64,000 bases of DNA, taken from contig NZ_BMFR01000013.1 in NCBI RefSeq assembly GCF_014638995.1, forward strand, positions 1-64,000. Direction: 5' to 3'. Source of the stretch: Virgibacillus oceani (GTDB lineage Bacteria > Bacillota > Bacilli > Bacillales > Amphibacillaceae). The position numbers and the translations under genes were made by a program. Below, piece after piece: positions 52,825 through 62,606 of this stretch; position 1 is the first letter of the stretch; every line of letters starts with the position of its first letter. The notes under the pieces were generated by a model. It saw only the letters and a list, made by a program, of their open reading frames with translations. It was not told where the DNA came from and made no database searches.

Positions 52825-53412
52825 ATGAAGAAGTTCATTATGTTAATTCTAGCAATAAGCCTGGCAACAATTTTAGCTGCCTGTGGCGATAAATCAGATT
52901 CTGCGAAAAAAGATGAAGAACAGAAGACAGAACAAGAGGAACAGGCTGATCAAAATAAAGGTGTGGAAATTAGTGAAGATGAAAAGGTTAAGGAAGATAA
53001 AATAGTTGTAAGCGTAAATGACACCGAAGTTAAAGGCAAAAAATATAATACGATCTATGAACAAACCAAAAACTTGTTGAATCAATACGGTCAGGATATA
53101 AGTGATAAAGCCATGATAAAGGAACAAACACTGAACACAATTATTGGACAAGAGCTGCTGAATCAGGAAGCTAAAAAACAAGATATGAAGTTAGAAGAAT
53201 ATGTTATGAAGCAAATTGAAGGAATTGAAGTAAAAGATCAGGAAGTAAAAGATGCATACGATAAAATAAAAGGACAAAACAAAGAGATCCCTAAATTGAA
53301 AGAGATAGAGGGGCAACTTAAGGAGAGCCTGAAGCAGCAAAAAGGCAATCAAAAACTGCAGAAAAAAATTGATGAACTGAAAAAAGATGCGGAAATTAAA
53401 AATATGATATAA
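52825..53412 (+). CDS. Lipoprotein with SurA/PrsA N-terminal-like domain, no PPIase
   Basis: 195 residues. Signal with lipobox LAAC (Cys about 20), an acidic Lys/Glu/Asp linker, and a helical SurA_N-like chaperone domain (about 60-195; VVSVNDTEVKGKKYNTIYEQ, IKEQTLNTIIGQELLNQEAKK). The parvulin domain expected in PrsA is absent, and the C-terminus is a coiled Lys-rich helix. It may act as an extracytoplasmic chaperone or holdase. GAGGGAATAAG supports the start. Confidence 0.75.
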   Translation: MKKFIMLILAISLATILAACGDKSDSAKKDEEQKTEQEEQADQNKGVEISEDEKVKEDKIVVSVNDTEVKGKKYNTIYEQTKNLLNQYGQDISDKAMIKEQTLNTIIGQELLNQEAKKQDMKLEEYVMKQIEGIEVKDQEVKDAYDKIKGQNKEIPKLKEIEGQLKESLKQQKGNQKLQKKIDELKKDAEIKNMI

Positions 53413-53418
53413 AGTCAA

Positions 53419-53448
53419 GGACCCCTCCACAAATGGCAGGGGTCTTTA
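53419..53448 (+). terminator. Rho-independent terminator
   Basis: GGACCCCT and AGGGGTC(T) with an 11-base loop and TTTAT, 6 bases after the SurA_N-like gene. Confidence 0.8.
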
Positions 53449-53601
53449 TAGTGTAGTAGGCAGTTATCTAAAAGGATGTTTTTTCATAAAAGATGGATAA
53501 TGCGACATAACTAATGCTTCTGGTCCTCCACTGTTGTGGTTTATTCCACATTATATTTCGAGTAAAAGATAAGCAGTAAATAAGCATATACCTTTTCACT
53601 A

Positions 53602-53796
53602 GCAGCCCGTATACGCGGAGACTCCTGTGGGAGATGAGGCATCGGTGAGACCCCGGAGTGACGAGCAAAACATCCACCGAATAAGCTACGAGTTGTGAGG
53701 AGTGCAGCGTCACCGAAAATGCTTGCAACACGACGAACACCCAGCGCTTTGGAGGCACATCAGCCGCCCGCGGAAAGCGAAGTGTATACGGGCTGC
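53602..53796. repeat. Structured intergenic repeat, copy 2
   Basis: Perfect 13-bp outer arms GCAGCCCGTATAC/GTATACGGGCTGC enclose CGGAGACTCCTGTGGG, GTGAGACCCCGGAGTGACGA and GCCCGCGGAAAGCG. The same internal blocks occur in copy 1 (46711-46950), but the arms have a different sequence. The inner about 110 bases are longer than in copy 1. No coding potential is credible in the 53449-53879 gap. Confidence 0.8.
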
Positions 53797-53879
53797 GGGG
53801 TCAAACAGCGTCAAAATAATGCGAAAACACCACAAGCACTTACGTCGCAGTTTACGGAAACTACGCAAAAAGCCTTTTA

Positions 53880-54956
53880 TCAAAAGGATACTGTCTGTTC
53901 AGCAATTACCGTGTTCAGCCTTTTAAAGAAAGTATCCATATCCTCATCAGTTCCAATCGTAATGCGCAAATAATTTTTTATTGGATTTTTGTCAAAGTAT
54001 CGGACAAGGACATGATTTTCCTTTAACCTTTCATACAGCCAGTTTGCCTTCAGCTTATAATGACTGGCAAAAACAAAATTGGCTTGTGAAGGGAGGACGG
54101 TAAATCCATTCTCTTTGAGCCTTGAAATAACTTGCTCACGTGTTTGGATAATCTTTTTCGTAGTTTGTAAAAAATAGGTATGATCATTGATTGCCGCTTC
54201 TGCCCCAGCAATCGCCAATCGATCCATTGTATACGAATTAAAGGAGTTCTTAACCCGCGTTAAACCTTTAATTAAATCACTGTTTCCAAGTGCAAATCCG
54301 ATGCGCATTCCTGCAAGTGATCGTGATTTGGACATGGTTTGAACCACCAATAAATTGTCATACGCATCAATTAAAGTGGCGGCAGAGGCTCCGGCAAAAT
54401 CGATATATGCTTCATCGATAATAACAACCTGATCAGGATTGTTTTCAATCACTTCAATAACGTACTCCAGTTCCAAGTAGACACTGGTAGGGGCATTAGG
54501 ATTAGGAAAAATCACTCCGCCATCCGACTGAAAAAAAGCTTCAATTGGAAGGCTGAAATCCCTTGCCAACGGAATTTCTTCGTAAGGAATTCCAAATAGC
54601 TTCGCATAGGCAGGATAGAAGCTATACGTAACCGCTGGAAAACGAATCCTTTTATCCTGGTCAAAAAAGGCCATGAACGAAAAACCCAATACCTCATCTG
54701 ATCCATTTCCGACAAATACATTCTCTTTCCTAAGCTGATGGTAGCCGGCGATTGTATCCCTTAACGAATCCATAGTTGGTGATGGATATTGCTGCAGTTT
54801 CCGGTCCATTTCAAGCCGGATTGCATCAACTGCATGCGGGGAGGGGGGATAGGGGTTTTCATTCGTATTTAACTTAATAATTCCTTTTTGGTCAATCTGT
54901 TCCCCCGGTACATACGGATCTGTCCGCTTTGCCATTTTACTCCAATATTTACTCAT
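53880..54956 (-). CDS. hisC: Histidinol-phosphate aminotransferase
   Basis: 358 residues, class II PLP aminotransferase converting imidazole acetol-phosphate to histidinol phosphate. The PLP lysine is in [39 protein letters not shown] and the C-terminal arginine in [13 protein letters not shown] complete the site. AGAAGGGATTC fits the ATG at 54956, overlapping hisI(E) by 8 bases. Last gene of the his operon; in B. subtilis hisC lies elsewhere, in the aro/trp supraoperon. Confidence 0.95.
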   Translation of the reverse strand: MSKYWSKMAKRTDPYVPGEQIDQKGIIKLNTNENPYPPSPHAVDAIRLEMDRKLQQYPSPTMDSLRDTIAGYHQLRKENVFVGNGSDEVLGFSFMAFFDQDKRIRFPAVTYSFYPAYAKLFGIPYEEIPLARDFSLPIEAFFQSDGGVIFPNPNAPTSVYLELEYVIEVIENNPDQVVIIDEAYIDFAGASAATLIDAYDNLLVVQTMSKSRSLAGMRIGFALGNSDLIKGLTRVKNSFNSYTMDRLAIAGAEAAINDHTYFLQTTKKIIQTREQVISRLKENGFTVLPSQANFVFASHYKLKANWLYERLKENHVLVRYFDKNPIKNYLRITIGTDEDMDTFFKRLNTVIAEQTVSF

Positions 54957-55590
54957 CACGAATCCCTTCTTTTTGCATATGCCGTTTAAACAGTTCGTCT
55001 CTAATTTCATTTACTGAAACATTTTGCATTTCCATTACGATCAGTGTGTGGTAAATCAGATCGGAAATTTCCCAGATTAGTTCCTTTGTATCTGAGTTTT
55101 TAGCACCAATGATGACTTCGCTTGCTTCTTCACCTACTTTTTTCAGAACTTTATCTATTCCTTCATTAAACAAATACGTTGTATAGGATCCTTCAACTGG
55201 TTCCTGACGCCGTTGCTTTATCGTATTGACTAGCTGTTCGAGCATGTCAAAAGTTGCTGCATCTGTTTCATATAGCTTTTGATAAAAGCAGGATTCATTT
55301 CCGGTATGGCATGCTGGCCCGAGTGGCTGCACCTGTATTAGTAGTGCGTCACCATCACAGTCATACGTGATTTGTTTAACCGATTGTTTGTTGCCGGATG
55401 TTTCGCCTTTGTTCCAAAGCTGCTGTCTTTTTCGGCTGAAAAACCATGTCTCCTGTGTTTGAATTGTTTTCAGTAGAGATGTTTCGTTCATGTATGCAAG
55501 TGTGAGTACCCTGCCAGTACTGCTGTCTTGGACAATGGCAGGGATCAGTCCGTCATCACCAAATGAAATCTGTTCCATGTTTACGTCCAC
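54949..55590 (-). CDS. hisI: Bifunctional phosphoribosyl-AMP cyclohydrolase/PR-ATP pyrophosphatase
   Basis: 213 residues. The HisI half (1-115) has the zinc/magnesium residues in [13 protein letters not shown] and CHTGNESCF. The HisE half (120-205) is the helical pyrophosphatase ([33 protein letters not shown]). It catalyses the second and third steps of histidine synthesis. GAGGAGGG fits a GTG start at 55590 better than the ATG four codons on. It overlaps hisF and hisC. Confidence 0.94.
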   Translation of the reverse strand: MDVNMEQISFGDDGLIPAIVQDSSTGRVLTLAYMNETSLLKTIQTQETWFFSRKRQQLWNKGETSGNKQSVKQITYDCDGDALLIQVQPLGPACHTGNESCFYQKLYETDAATFDMLEQLVNTIKQRRQEPVEGSYTTYLFNEGIDKVLKKVGEEASEVIIGAKNSDTKELIWEISDLIYHTLIVMEMQNVSVNEIRDELFKRHMQKEGIRDE

Positions 55591-56354
55591 GATGTTTCCC
55601 TCCTCATTGTAATTCCGTTTTCGGCTAAATATTTTTTTAGATCAGGAATTTTTATTTCGTCATAGTGAAATACGGAGGCCGCTAGTGCTGCATCGGCTTT
55701 TCCTTCTTTTAAAATGGCAGTAAAGTGTTCTTTTTTTCCTGCACCGCCACTCGCTACAACCGGAATGTTTACCGCTTCTGAAATGGATCTTGTCAAATTA
55801 AGATTGTAGCCATTTTTAACCCCGTCAACGTCAATGGCATTAACGACGATTTCACCCGCTCCAAGTTCTTCACCGCGTCTAGCCCATTCGATTGCATCTA
55901 TTTCTGTATCAATTCTGCCGCCGTTCATAAAAACGGACCATTTCATATCCGAGGTTAATTTAGCATCGATTGATAACACAACACATTGACTGCCAAATTT
56001 AGATGCTGCCTCCTTTACTAGTGCAGGGTTTCTAATTGCGGCACTGTTAATCGACACTTTATCAGCCCCTGCATGAAGAACTCGGTGTATATCCATAACA
56101 GACCGTAACCCGCCGCCGACAGTAAATGGTATATTGATTTCTGTTGCAACTTTTTCCACTATGTCTACAAATATATTCCGATCTTCATTTGATGCTGTAA
56201 TGTCATAAAAAACGAGCTCATCAGCACCTTCATTATTGTAGCGCTTAGCCAATTCAACTGGATCCGCAACATCGCGGATTTTCTGAAACCTTTTTCCTTT
56301 AACGACCCTTCCTCTATCTACATCAAGGCATGGGATTATGCGTTTAGCGAGCAT
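55581..56354 (-). CDS. hisF: Imidazole glycerol phosphate synthase cyclase subunit
   Basis: 257 residues, TIM barrel. Catalytic Asp11 ([15 protein letters not shown]) and Asp130 (VLSIDAKL) are visible, with phosphate loops VGGGLRS and [11 protein letters not shown]. It forms IGP and AICAR with ammonia from HisH. It overlaps hisA by 11 bases. Confidence 0.97.
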   Translation of the reverse strand: MLAKRIIPCLDVDRGRVVKGKRFQKIRDVADPVELAKRYNNEGADELVFYDITASNEDRNIFVDIVEKVATEINIPFTVGGGLRSVMDIHRVLHAGADKVSINSAAIRNPALVKEAASKFGSQCVVLSIDAKLTSDMKWSVFMNGGRIDTEIDAIEWARRGEELGAGEIVVNAIDVDGVKNGYNLNLTRSISEAVNIPVVASGGAGKKEHFTAILKEGKADAALAASVFHYDEIKIPDLKKYLAENGITMRRETSWT

Positions 56355-57066
56355 TGCTACCAGCCTCCACTAACGATTCGAATGATAATGTGCCGTCGTA
56401 TAATGCTTTACCAATGATGGCTCCATATAGGTTCAATGCTTTTAATCGATTGATGTCACCTTTGCTGGATACACCGCCAGAAGCAATAACATTAATAGAG
56501 GTCGCGGCATTAATTTTCTCAAGCTCGGAAAAATTTGGCCCATCCAGCATTCCATCTTTAAGAATATCTGTATAAATAATGGTTCTGACACCAATCTGTT
56601 CTAATTCTTTTACAAGATGTATTGCTTTTACACTGCTTGTTTCAACCCAGCCATTTGTTGCAGCAAAACCATTTCTAGCATCGATTGATACAGCGATTTT
56701 ATCGCCATACGTGTTAACTGCTTTTTGCAAAAATGCTTTATCATTAATTGCGGCTGTTCCAATAATGACGCGGCTTACACCGATAGATAAGTATGCTTCA
56801 ATAATTTCCATCGAACGGATTCCACCGCCAACTTGAACAGGAATGGATAGATTTTGCACAATCGATTGTATCGCGCTTTTATTAAGCGAGTTTCCAGTTT
56901 TTGCCCCATCCAGATCTACAATGTGGAGGTATTTTGCTTGTTGTTTTTCCCACTTGCTTGCCATTGCAGCGGGAGAATTGCCGTAAATATTTTCCTTTGT
57001 GTAATCGCCTTGGATTAAACGCACACATTTTCCATTCCGAATATCAATTGCTGGAAAAAGTATCAT
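56344..57066 (-). CDS. hisA: ProFAR isomerase
   Basis: 240 residues, TIM barrel sister of HisF. Catalytic Asp8 is in [15 protein letters not shown] and the second acid in [10 protein letters not shown], with VGGGIRS and [10 protein letters not shown] as phosphate loops. Amadori isomerisation of ProFAR to PRFAR. It overlaps hisH by 4 bases. Confidence 0.97.
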   Translation of the reverse strand: MILFPAIDIRNGKCVRLIQGDYTKENIYGNSPAAMASKWEKQQAKYLHIVDLDGAKTGNSLNKSAIQSIVQNLSIPVQVGGGIRSMEIIEAYLSIGVSRVIIGTAAINDKAFLQKAVNTYGDKIAVSIDARNGFAATNGWVETSSVKAIHLVKELEQIGVRTIIYTDILKDGMLDGPNFSELEKINAATSINVIASGGVSSKGDINRLKALNLYGAIIGKALYDGTLSFESLVEAGSNAR

Positions 57067-57668
57067 AGAACCATCTCCCCGAAATTTTTCAACAGCTGTA
57101 GCCCGTTCTTTCCGCTTTTCTCAGGATGAAATTGCATCCCGAAAATGTTGTCTTTTTGTACAATTGCAGGAACTTGAACACCATATTCACAACTGCTTAT
57201 AAGCTCTTGTTTATTGAATTCATCAACATAATAGGAGTGAACAAAATAAACATATTCTTGCTCGTTGATGTTAGCCAATAGATTTGTAGATTGATGGTGA
57301 GCAAGTGTATTCCAGCCCATATGCGGAACTTTAACATTACCGTCAATCCGTTTTATGACTCCATCAAGAATAGCCAAACCATTCCATTCACCATTCTCAA
57401 AGCTTTTTTCATAAAGCAGCTGCATGCCAAGGCAAATACCAAGGATTGGTTTGCCTTTATCTGCTTCTTTTTGCAGAACTTCGGATAGACCAAGTTCATG
57501 CAGCGCGTCCATCGCATCCTTGAATGCCCCAACGCCCGGCAGAATAATAGCTTTGCTGTTTGCTATAACCTGCTTATCGCTTGTTAAGCAGGATTTCATA
57601 TCAAGCCCCAACAGTGCCGATTGTAAGCTTTTAATATTACCCGCACCATAATCAATAATTGCAATCAT
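57063..57668 (-). CDS. hisH: Imidazole glycerol phosphate synthase glutaminase subunit
   Basis: 201 residues, class I glutamine amidotransferase. Nucleophilic Cys is in LGICLGMQLL and His/Glu in FHPEKSG. It supplies ammonia to HisF. AAAGGAGACAGCAT supports the start. Unlike its neighbours it is separated from the preceding gene (hisB) by 175 bases filled with palindromic repeats. Confidence 0.97.
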   Translation of the reverse strand: MIAIIDYGAGNIKSLQSALLGLDMKSCLTSDKQVIANSKAIILPGVGAFKDAMDALHELGLSEVLQKEADKGKPILGICLGMQLLYEKSFENGEWNGLAILDGVIKRIDGNVKVPHMGWNTLAHHQSTNLLANINEQEYVYFVHSYYVDEFNKQELISSCEYGVQVPAIVQKDNIFGMQFHPEKSGKNGLQLLKNFGEMVL

Positions 57669-57687
57669 ATATGCTGTCTCCTTTGTT

Positions 57688-57840
57688 GGGACAAGGGGTC
57701 AGTCCCCGTGTCCCGTTCGTCTCCGGGATAGATAGGGTCTTGGGACAAGGATCAGTCCCCGTATCCCGTTCATCCCCGGGGGAGATAGAGTCTTGGGACA
57801 AGGGGACTGCCCCCCTGTCCCGGAACCTGCCCCCCTGTTC
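57688..57840. repeat. Three tandem palindromic elements between hisH and hisB
   Basis: Copies of the GGGACA palindrome lie at 57688-57714, 57742-57767 and 57795-57821, with a partial fourth to 57840. They are about 53 bases apart, so the unit includes a linker (CTCCGGGATAGATAGGGTCTT-like) that is also repeated. They are less perfect than those in trpC and the EamA gene. Confidence 0.88.
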
Positions 57841-57843
57841 TTA

Positions 57844-58428
57844 TTAAAGGGACCCTTTTGTTGATGGGATTCCGTTAATTTGTGGATTTTTTCTTGTTGC
57901 TTCGTTCAGGGCGCGACCGAATCCTTTAAAAACTGATTCAATCATATGGTGGCTGTTTGTGCCATATTCTAAATTGATGTGAAGTGTTAGCTTTGCATGG
58001 TTAACGAATCCTCGGAAAAATTCCTCTACAAGCTCCGTATCAAATGTGCCAACCTTTTCTTTGAGGCCGTCAACACGGTAAACAAGGTAAGGGCGTCCGC
58101 TAATATCCAATGAAAGCCGTGATAATGCTTCGTCCATGGGTGTTGTGACCGCTGCATATCGATTGATTCCTTCTTTTGTACCTATAGCATCGTCAAAGGC
58201 TTGACCCAAAACAATGCCAATATCTTCAACAGAGTGATGCTGGTCAACCTCTAAATCCCCATCACATGCAACCGTCATATCGAATAAACCATGTTTTGTC
58301 ATGAGTGTTAGCATATGATCAAGAAAACCAATGCCGGTATTAATTTTTGCTATACCGGTTCCATCAAGGCACAATTCTAATTCAATAGCTGTTTCAGTTG
58401 TTTTTCGTATGATAGACCGTTGCCGCAT
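57844..58428 (-). CDS. hisB: Imidazoleglycerol-phosphate dehydratase
   Basis: 194 residues, the family's usual single-function length. Metal-ligand His/Glu repeats are visible: GFLDHMLTLMTKHG, DQHHSVEDIGI, LTLHINLEYGTNSHHMIES. GAAAGGATG fits the ATG at 58428 rather than the one at 58437, which leaves no spacing. It overlaps hisD by 35 bases. The stop abuts the palindromic repeats. Confidence 0.96.
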   Translation of the reverse strand: MRQRSIIRKTTETAIELELCLDGTGIAKINTGIGFLDHMLTLMTKHGLFDMTVACDGDLEVDQHHSVEDIGIVLGQAFDDAIGTKEGINRYAAVTTPMDEALSRLSLDISGRPYLVYRVDGLKEKVGTFDTELVEEFFRGFVNHAKLTLHINLEYGTNSHHMIESVFKGFGRALNEATRKNPQINGIPSTKGSL

Positions 58429-59704
58429 CCTGTTCATCCTTTCTAATCTGTATCGAGTTTGCGTGTGCTGTCAGACCTTCTGCGTTTGCTAAAGTAATAA
58501 TGGAATCGGAAGCGCTGAGCAAAGCATTTTTCCCATACTGGATAATGCTCGTTTTCTTCACAAAATCATAAACACCGAGAGGCGATGAAAAAATGGCAGT
58601 TCCGCTTGTTGGTAGTGTATGATTTGGCCCTGCAGCATAATCGCCTAATGGCTCGGGTGAATAATTTCCAAGAAAAATGGCACCAGCATTTTTCACCATA
58701 TGCATGCTGTCTGCTGGATTCTGAATCATTAGCTGCAGATGTTCAGGTGCCATAACATTGACCAATTCAAATGCTTCATTTAAATCACCGACAATGATAA
58801 TCCTTCCATTATTGGCTAACGATTTTTTGATAATCTCTCTCCGATCAAGTTTCCCTAGCTGCACCTCTATTTCCTCTTTTATGGCCCGTGCTAGACTCTC
58901 ACTTGTTGTAATGCAAATAGACGATGCCTGTTCATCATGCTCTGCCTGGGAAAGCAGATCCGCTGCAGCATAACGAGGATTTGCCGTTTCATCTGCAACA
59001 ATACAGATCTCACTTGGACCCGCAACCATATCAATTGCCACATCGCCAAACACCCATTTCTTAGCCCTGGCAACATAGGCATTTCCTGGACCAACGATTT
59101 TCCCTACCTTTCCAATAGACTTGGTACCATATGCCAAAGCCGCAATAGCCTGGGCACCGCCGATCTTGTAAATCATGTCAACACCTGCAGCATGAGCAGC
59201 CGCCAATACATGCGGGTTAATTTTCCCATCTGCTTGTGGCGGGGTTGCGATACTTATCTGTTTAACGCCTGCAAGTCTCGCTGGTATAACATTCATTAGC
59301 ACGGTTGAAGGGTATGCAGCTTTACCGCCAGGAACATAAACACCAACCTTTTCAATTGGTGTGATTTGCTGGCCTAACAACCGGCCATCATCATGGTAAA
59401 TTGACCAGGATTGTTCTTTTTGCGCTTCATGAAATCTTGTAATATTTTCTTTGGCATGATCAAGTGCTAGAATAAAGTCTTGATTTACTAGCTTACTAGC
59501 CTCGCGAAGCTCTTTCTCCGTCACGGTTAGGGTATCCAGCCGAACTCCATCAAATTTTTCAGTATAGTCATAAAGGGCATCGTCACCATTTTGTCTAACC
59601 TGTGAAATGATCTCTAAAACGGATTGATCCAGTTCTTTATCAGCAAAACCAACCTGCTGCATCAACCGTTCCCCCAAATAGTGATCCCTGGTTATAACAC
59701 GCAT
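58394..59704 (-). CDS. hisD: Histidinol dehydrogenase
   Basis: 436 residues. It oxidises histidinol to histidine in two NAD steps. Zinc/catalytic motifs are VPGGKAAYPS, VGPGNAYVARAKK, AGPSEICI, LLSQAEHDEQA, APEHLQL and PTSGTA. GGAGGTG fits the ATG at 59704; a TTG one codon upstream is also possible. It follows hisG by 6 bases. Confidence 0.96.
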   Translation of the reverse strand: MRVITRDHYLGERLMQQVGFADKELDQSVLEIISQVRQNGDDALYDYTEKFDGVRLDTLTVTEKELREASKLVNQDFILALDHAKENITRFHEAQKEQSWSIYHDDGRLLGQQITPIEKVGVYVPGGKAAYPSTVLMNVIPARLAGVKQISIATPPQADGKINPHVLAAAHAAGVDMIYKIGGAQAIAALAYGTKSIGKVGKIVGPGNAYVARAKKWVFGDVAIDMVAGPSEICIVADETANPRYAAADLLSQAEHDEQASSICITTSESLARAIKEEIEVQLGKLDRREIIKKSLANNGRIIIVGDLNEAFELVNVMAPEHLQLMIQNPADSMHMVKNAGAIFLGNYSPEPLGDYAAGPNHTLPTSGTAIFSSPLGVYDFVKKTSIIQYGKNALLSASDSIITLANAEGLTAHANSIQIRKDEQDAATVYHTKNN

Positions 59705-59710
59705 CAATTT

Positions 59711-60340
59711 TTACACCTCCAATGCCTGTTCTAATTTGTTCATAAACGAGTGAATACTAGCTGATTTTGTTGCGAAGCTTGCCTTATTCACAATTAATCT
59801 TGTACTTATCGCATCAATTGTTTCCATAACCTTTAGCCCATTTTCCTTTAATGTTGTTCCGGTTTCGACAATGTCAACGATCAAATCCGAAAGTCCGATC
59901 AGCGGGGCTAATTCTACTGATCCATTTAACTTTATTGTTTCAACAGGAATGCCGCGCCGCTTAAAATATTCTCTTGTAACGGCAGGATATTTCGTTGCAA
60001 TCGTTAACTTTCTCCCCTGGTTATGAAGTTCATTTGAAGTACCTGCAAGAACAAATTTACATTTTCCAAAATTCAGGTCCATCATGTCGTATATGTCCGC
60101 TTGGGCTTCTGCGATGTTATCCTTGCCGACAATTCCAATATCAGCGGCACCTTTTTCGACGTATGTGGGGACGTCAATAGCCTTTACATATACTAGTTTT
60201 ATCAGCATTTCTTGATCATAGAATATTAGTTTCCTCGTTTTCTCATCAAAATCCGGAAATTGAACCCCTGCCTTTTCCAGAAGACTAATTGTTTGTTTGG
60301 CTGTCCGTCCTTTTGCCATTGCTAATGTAAGGTAATCCAC
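59711..60340 (-). CDS. hisG: ATP phosphoribosyltransferase, short form
   Basis: 209 residues, the short HisG that lacks the C-terminal regulatory domain and needs HisZ. It shows AMAKGRTAKQT, GAADIGIVGKDN and the PRPP loop DIVETGTTLKENGL. First and feedback-controlled step. GTG start with GGGGGAG upstream; it begins right after the hisZ stop. Confidence 0.96.
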   Translation of the reverse strand: MDYLTLAMAKGRTAKQTISLLEKAGVQFPDFDEKTRKLIFYDQEMLIKLVYVKAIDVPTYVEKGAADIGIVGKDNIAEAQADIYDMMDLNFGKCKFVLAGTSNELHNQGRKLTIATKYPAVTREYFKRRGIPVETIKLNGSVELAPLIGLSDLIVDIVETGTTLKENGLKVMETIDAISTRLIVNKASFATKSASIHSFMNKLEQALEV

Positions 60341-61585
60341 TTAAAGCTCCCCCTTGTTTTGCAAAAGCTGCTTCATCAGTTCTTCCTGGTTGTAAAATAA
60401 GCGTGTATTATGCTGATCTTTAATTGTATTAACATTTTCTTTGTAACGTACAATAAAGGAGGCTTCGGATATAGTTGGCGTCGAATCCAAACTTGTGATG
60501 ACACGGTATCCCAGTTCTCTTAATTCCTGAGCTGCAGTCAATGCTTCTCGCTGTTTTGCTGGTGTATACAAAATCATAATGTCAAGAGGTGATGTTTTCT
60601 TGGAGAAAAGCCCTTCTCCCTCCATTGCATCAAAAATAGCATCAACATCGCAGGCAAACCCAATTGCCGGTAAGTCCGTGTCAAATTGTTCCGCTAACGT
60701 GTCATATCTTCCGCCCATAAGAACGGGTTTTCCAAAATTTTCAACAAAGCCCTGAAAAATAATTCCCGAATAATAATCCATATGGTTAATTAATCCCAAA
60801 TCAAACGAAACAAATTCCTCCAGTCCGTAAATCTTTAACAGTTCATACACTTCAATTAGATTGCTTAACGTATAATTCATTCGTTCATTCAGGATTACCG
60901 TTCCCGCACGTTTCATTACGTCTTCCGGTCTTCCGTATAAGAATGGTATTTGCTGTAAGGCGACTTTGACGTCTGTATGGATAGATAGCGTTTCAAGAAA
61001 TGGTTTTAATTCCGAAAAGTTTTTTGCCTGTATCATTTGCTGCAGCTGAGAAGTGTTCTGTTCCGAAATGTTTATTTGCTTTAGCAATTCCTTGAAAAAT
61101 CCTGCATGGCCAATTTCTAATTTAAATTTTTTAAATCCTAAGTCGCTTATAGTTTGTATGGCTAATGCAATGATCTCCGCATCCAGTGGAGGTGTATTTT
61201 GGCCAAAGTTTTCAATACCTGCCTGTGTATGTTCCTTTTTATCCTGCTGCTCAATGGAATTACGAAAAACATTTGAAATGTAATAGAATCGCTTTTCACC
61301 TGATGGGATTTGTTTATTTGTTGCAATGATTCGTGTAATAGGTATTGTTACATCTGGACGCAGTACTAACACTTTACCAGTCGGATCGATAACCTTTATC
61401 ATTTCATCACGATTAACCGTTCCTGTGATTGTTTTGTACAAATCATACTGCTCAAATGTAGGTGTCTGAATTTGTTGATAACCATAAGTGGAAAATCGAT
61501 CTTTAATTTTTGCCAATAGATGCTCTCTTCTTTGGTAATCTTCAAGACTGATGGTATTCATACTTTCAAAAACATCCAATTGCAT
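60341..61585 (-). CDS. hisZ: ATP phosphoribosyltransferase regulatory subunit
   Basis: 414 residues. A HisRS-like paralogue without anticodon-domain function, the regulatory partner of short HisG. Class II motifs are retained in degenerate form (VLRPDVTIPITRI, HTQAGIENFG, GGRYDTLAEQF). First gene of the operon; GGGAGATTTTTAG precedes the ATG. Presence of both HisZ and short HisG is consistent. Confidence 0.94.
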   Translation of the reverse strand: MQLDVFESMNTISLEDYQRREHLLAKIKDRFSTYGYQQIQTPTFEQYDLYKTITGTVNRDEMIKVIDPTGKVLVLRPDVTIPITRIIATNKQIPSGEKRFYYISNVFRNSIEQQDKKEHTQAGIENFGQNTPPLDAEIIALAIQTISDLGFKKFKLEIGHAGFFKELLKQINISEQNTSQLQQMIQAKNFSELKPFLETLSIHTDVKVALQQIPFLYGRPEDVMKRAGTVILNERMNYTLSNLIEVYELLKIYGLEEFVSFDLGLINHMDYYSGIIFQGFVENFGKPVLMGGRYDTLAEQFDTDLPAIGFACDVDAIFDAMEGEGLFSKKTSPLDIMILYTPAKQREALTAAQELRELGYRVITSLDSTPTISEASFIVRYKENVNTIKDQHNTRLFYNQEELMKQLLQNKGEL

Positions 61586-61647
61586 CTAAAAATCTCCCAT
61601 CTATTACTTTATTGCTTTATCACTTTATTTAATTAAAGTTTTATAGT

Positions 61648-61676
61648 ATTCTAATATTTAACGAAGAAATTGTCAA
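61648..61676 (-). promoter_or_regulatory. Promoter of the his operon
   Basis: On the minus strand TTGACA (complement of 61671-61676), 17 bases, TAGAAT (complement of 61648-61653). An inverted repeat ACTTTA-N6-TAAAGT (61622-61639) lies at about the transcription start, with further CTTTAT copies toward hisZ. These may be repressor sites. No T-box was seen. Confidence 0.85.
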
Positions 61677-61697
61677 CATAGAAAGGAAGATTTTTAA

Positions 61698-62495
61698 ATG
61701 TTTGATTACCATGTGCATAGTAATTTTTCGGCAGATTGCGAAACAGCAATGGAAAAAAGTATCGATAAAGCCATTGAATTGGGTTTAAAAGAAATTTGTT
61801 TCACGGATCATATCGATTATGATTATCCAGATCCGTCCATTACCTTTGACCTTGATTTGCCAACATATAGTAATAAGATCGAGCATTTAAAGGAAAACTA
61901 TTCGAACAAAATTACGGTTAAAAAGGGAGTAGAGATTGGTGTGCAGCCCGATCTTTTGCCAAGGTATGAACAGTTAATGAACAACGACTGGTTCGATTTT
62001 GTGATCTGTTCCATGCACACGACAGAAAAGAGGGACCTGCATTCTGGGGAATTTTTTAAAGATAAATCAATTGATGAAGCATATGCTGCATATTACAATG
62101 AATTATTATACTGTGTAAAAAATTACCGAGGGTACAATATTCTTGGCCATATTGATTTAGTAAAAAGATATACGAAAGGAAAAGCAGACAGTGAGCATCA
62201 TGACATAATATCGCAAATCTTTGATGAAATCATTCCTGCGGGTAAGGGTATTGAACTGAATACATCGGGGGTTAGGTACGGATTAGATGGCGGGATGCCC
62301 AGTGTCGATATATTAAAGCTTTATAAGGAAATGGGCGGAGAAATCTTGACGCTTGGATCTGACTCACATAACGAGGCATCAATTGCATTTAATTTTAAAG
62401 AATCTCTAACATTACTGCAGCAAATTGGGTTCCGGTACATTACTACCTTTGAAAAAGGGGAACCGGTATTTCATCCAATAGCAAGCCTGAAATAG
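61698..62495 (+). CDS. hisJ: Histidinol-phosphatase (PHP family)
   Basis: 265 residues. PHP-domain phosphoesterase of the B. subtilis HisJ/HisK type, removing phosphate from histidinol phosphate. Metal-site motifs are DYHVHSNFSADCE, CFTDHIDYDY, ICSMHTTEKRD, LGHIDLVKRY and LGSDSHNEAS. It is divergent from hisZ across 112 bases, which completes the pathway. GAAAGGAAG supports the start. Confidence 0.93.
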   Translation: MFDYHVHSNFSADCETAMEKSIDKAIELGLKEICFTDHIDYDYPDPSITFDLDLPTYSNKIEHLKENYSNKITVKKGVEIGVQPDLLPRYEQLMNNDWFDFVICSMHTTEKRDLHSGEFFKDKSIDEAYAAYYNELLYCVKNYRGYNILGHIDLVKRYTKGKADSEHHDIISQIFDEIIPAGKGIELNTSGVRYGLDGGMPSVDILKLYKEMGGEILTLGSDSHNEASIAFNFKESLTLLQQIGFRYITTFEKGEPVFHPIASLK

Positions 62496-62606
62496 TTATC
62501 GTTACACGTAATTGTCATAAAGTTTTCCTTAACATTTGCGGTATTAGAGGAGACTCGATGATATAATAAAGAGTAGAACAAATTTTAGCTATAGCTGGTG
62601 TATGCA

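Noticed and set aside
53695..53973. 92- and 74-codon ORFs across the structured repeat
   Set aside because: They run through the repeat element into the hisC complement and have no ribosome site.
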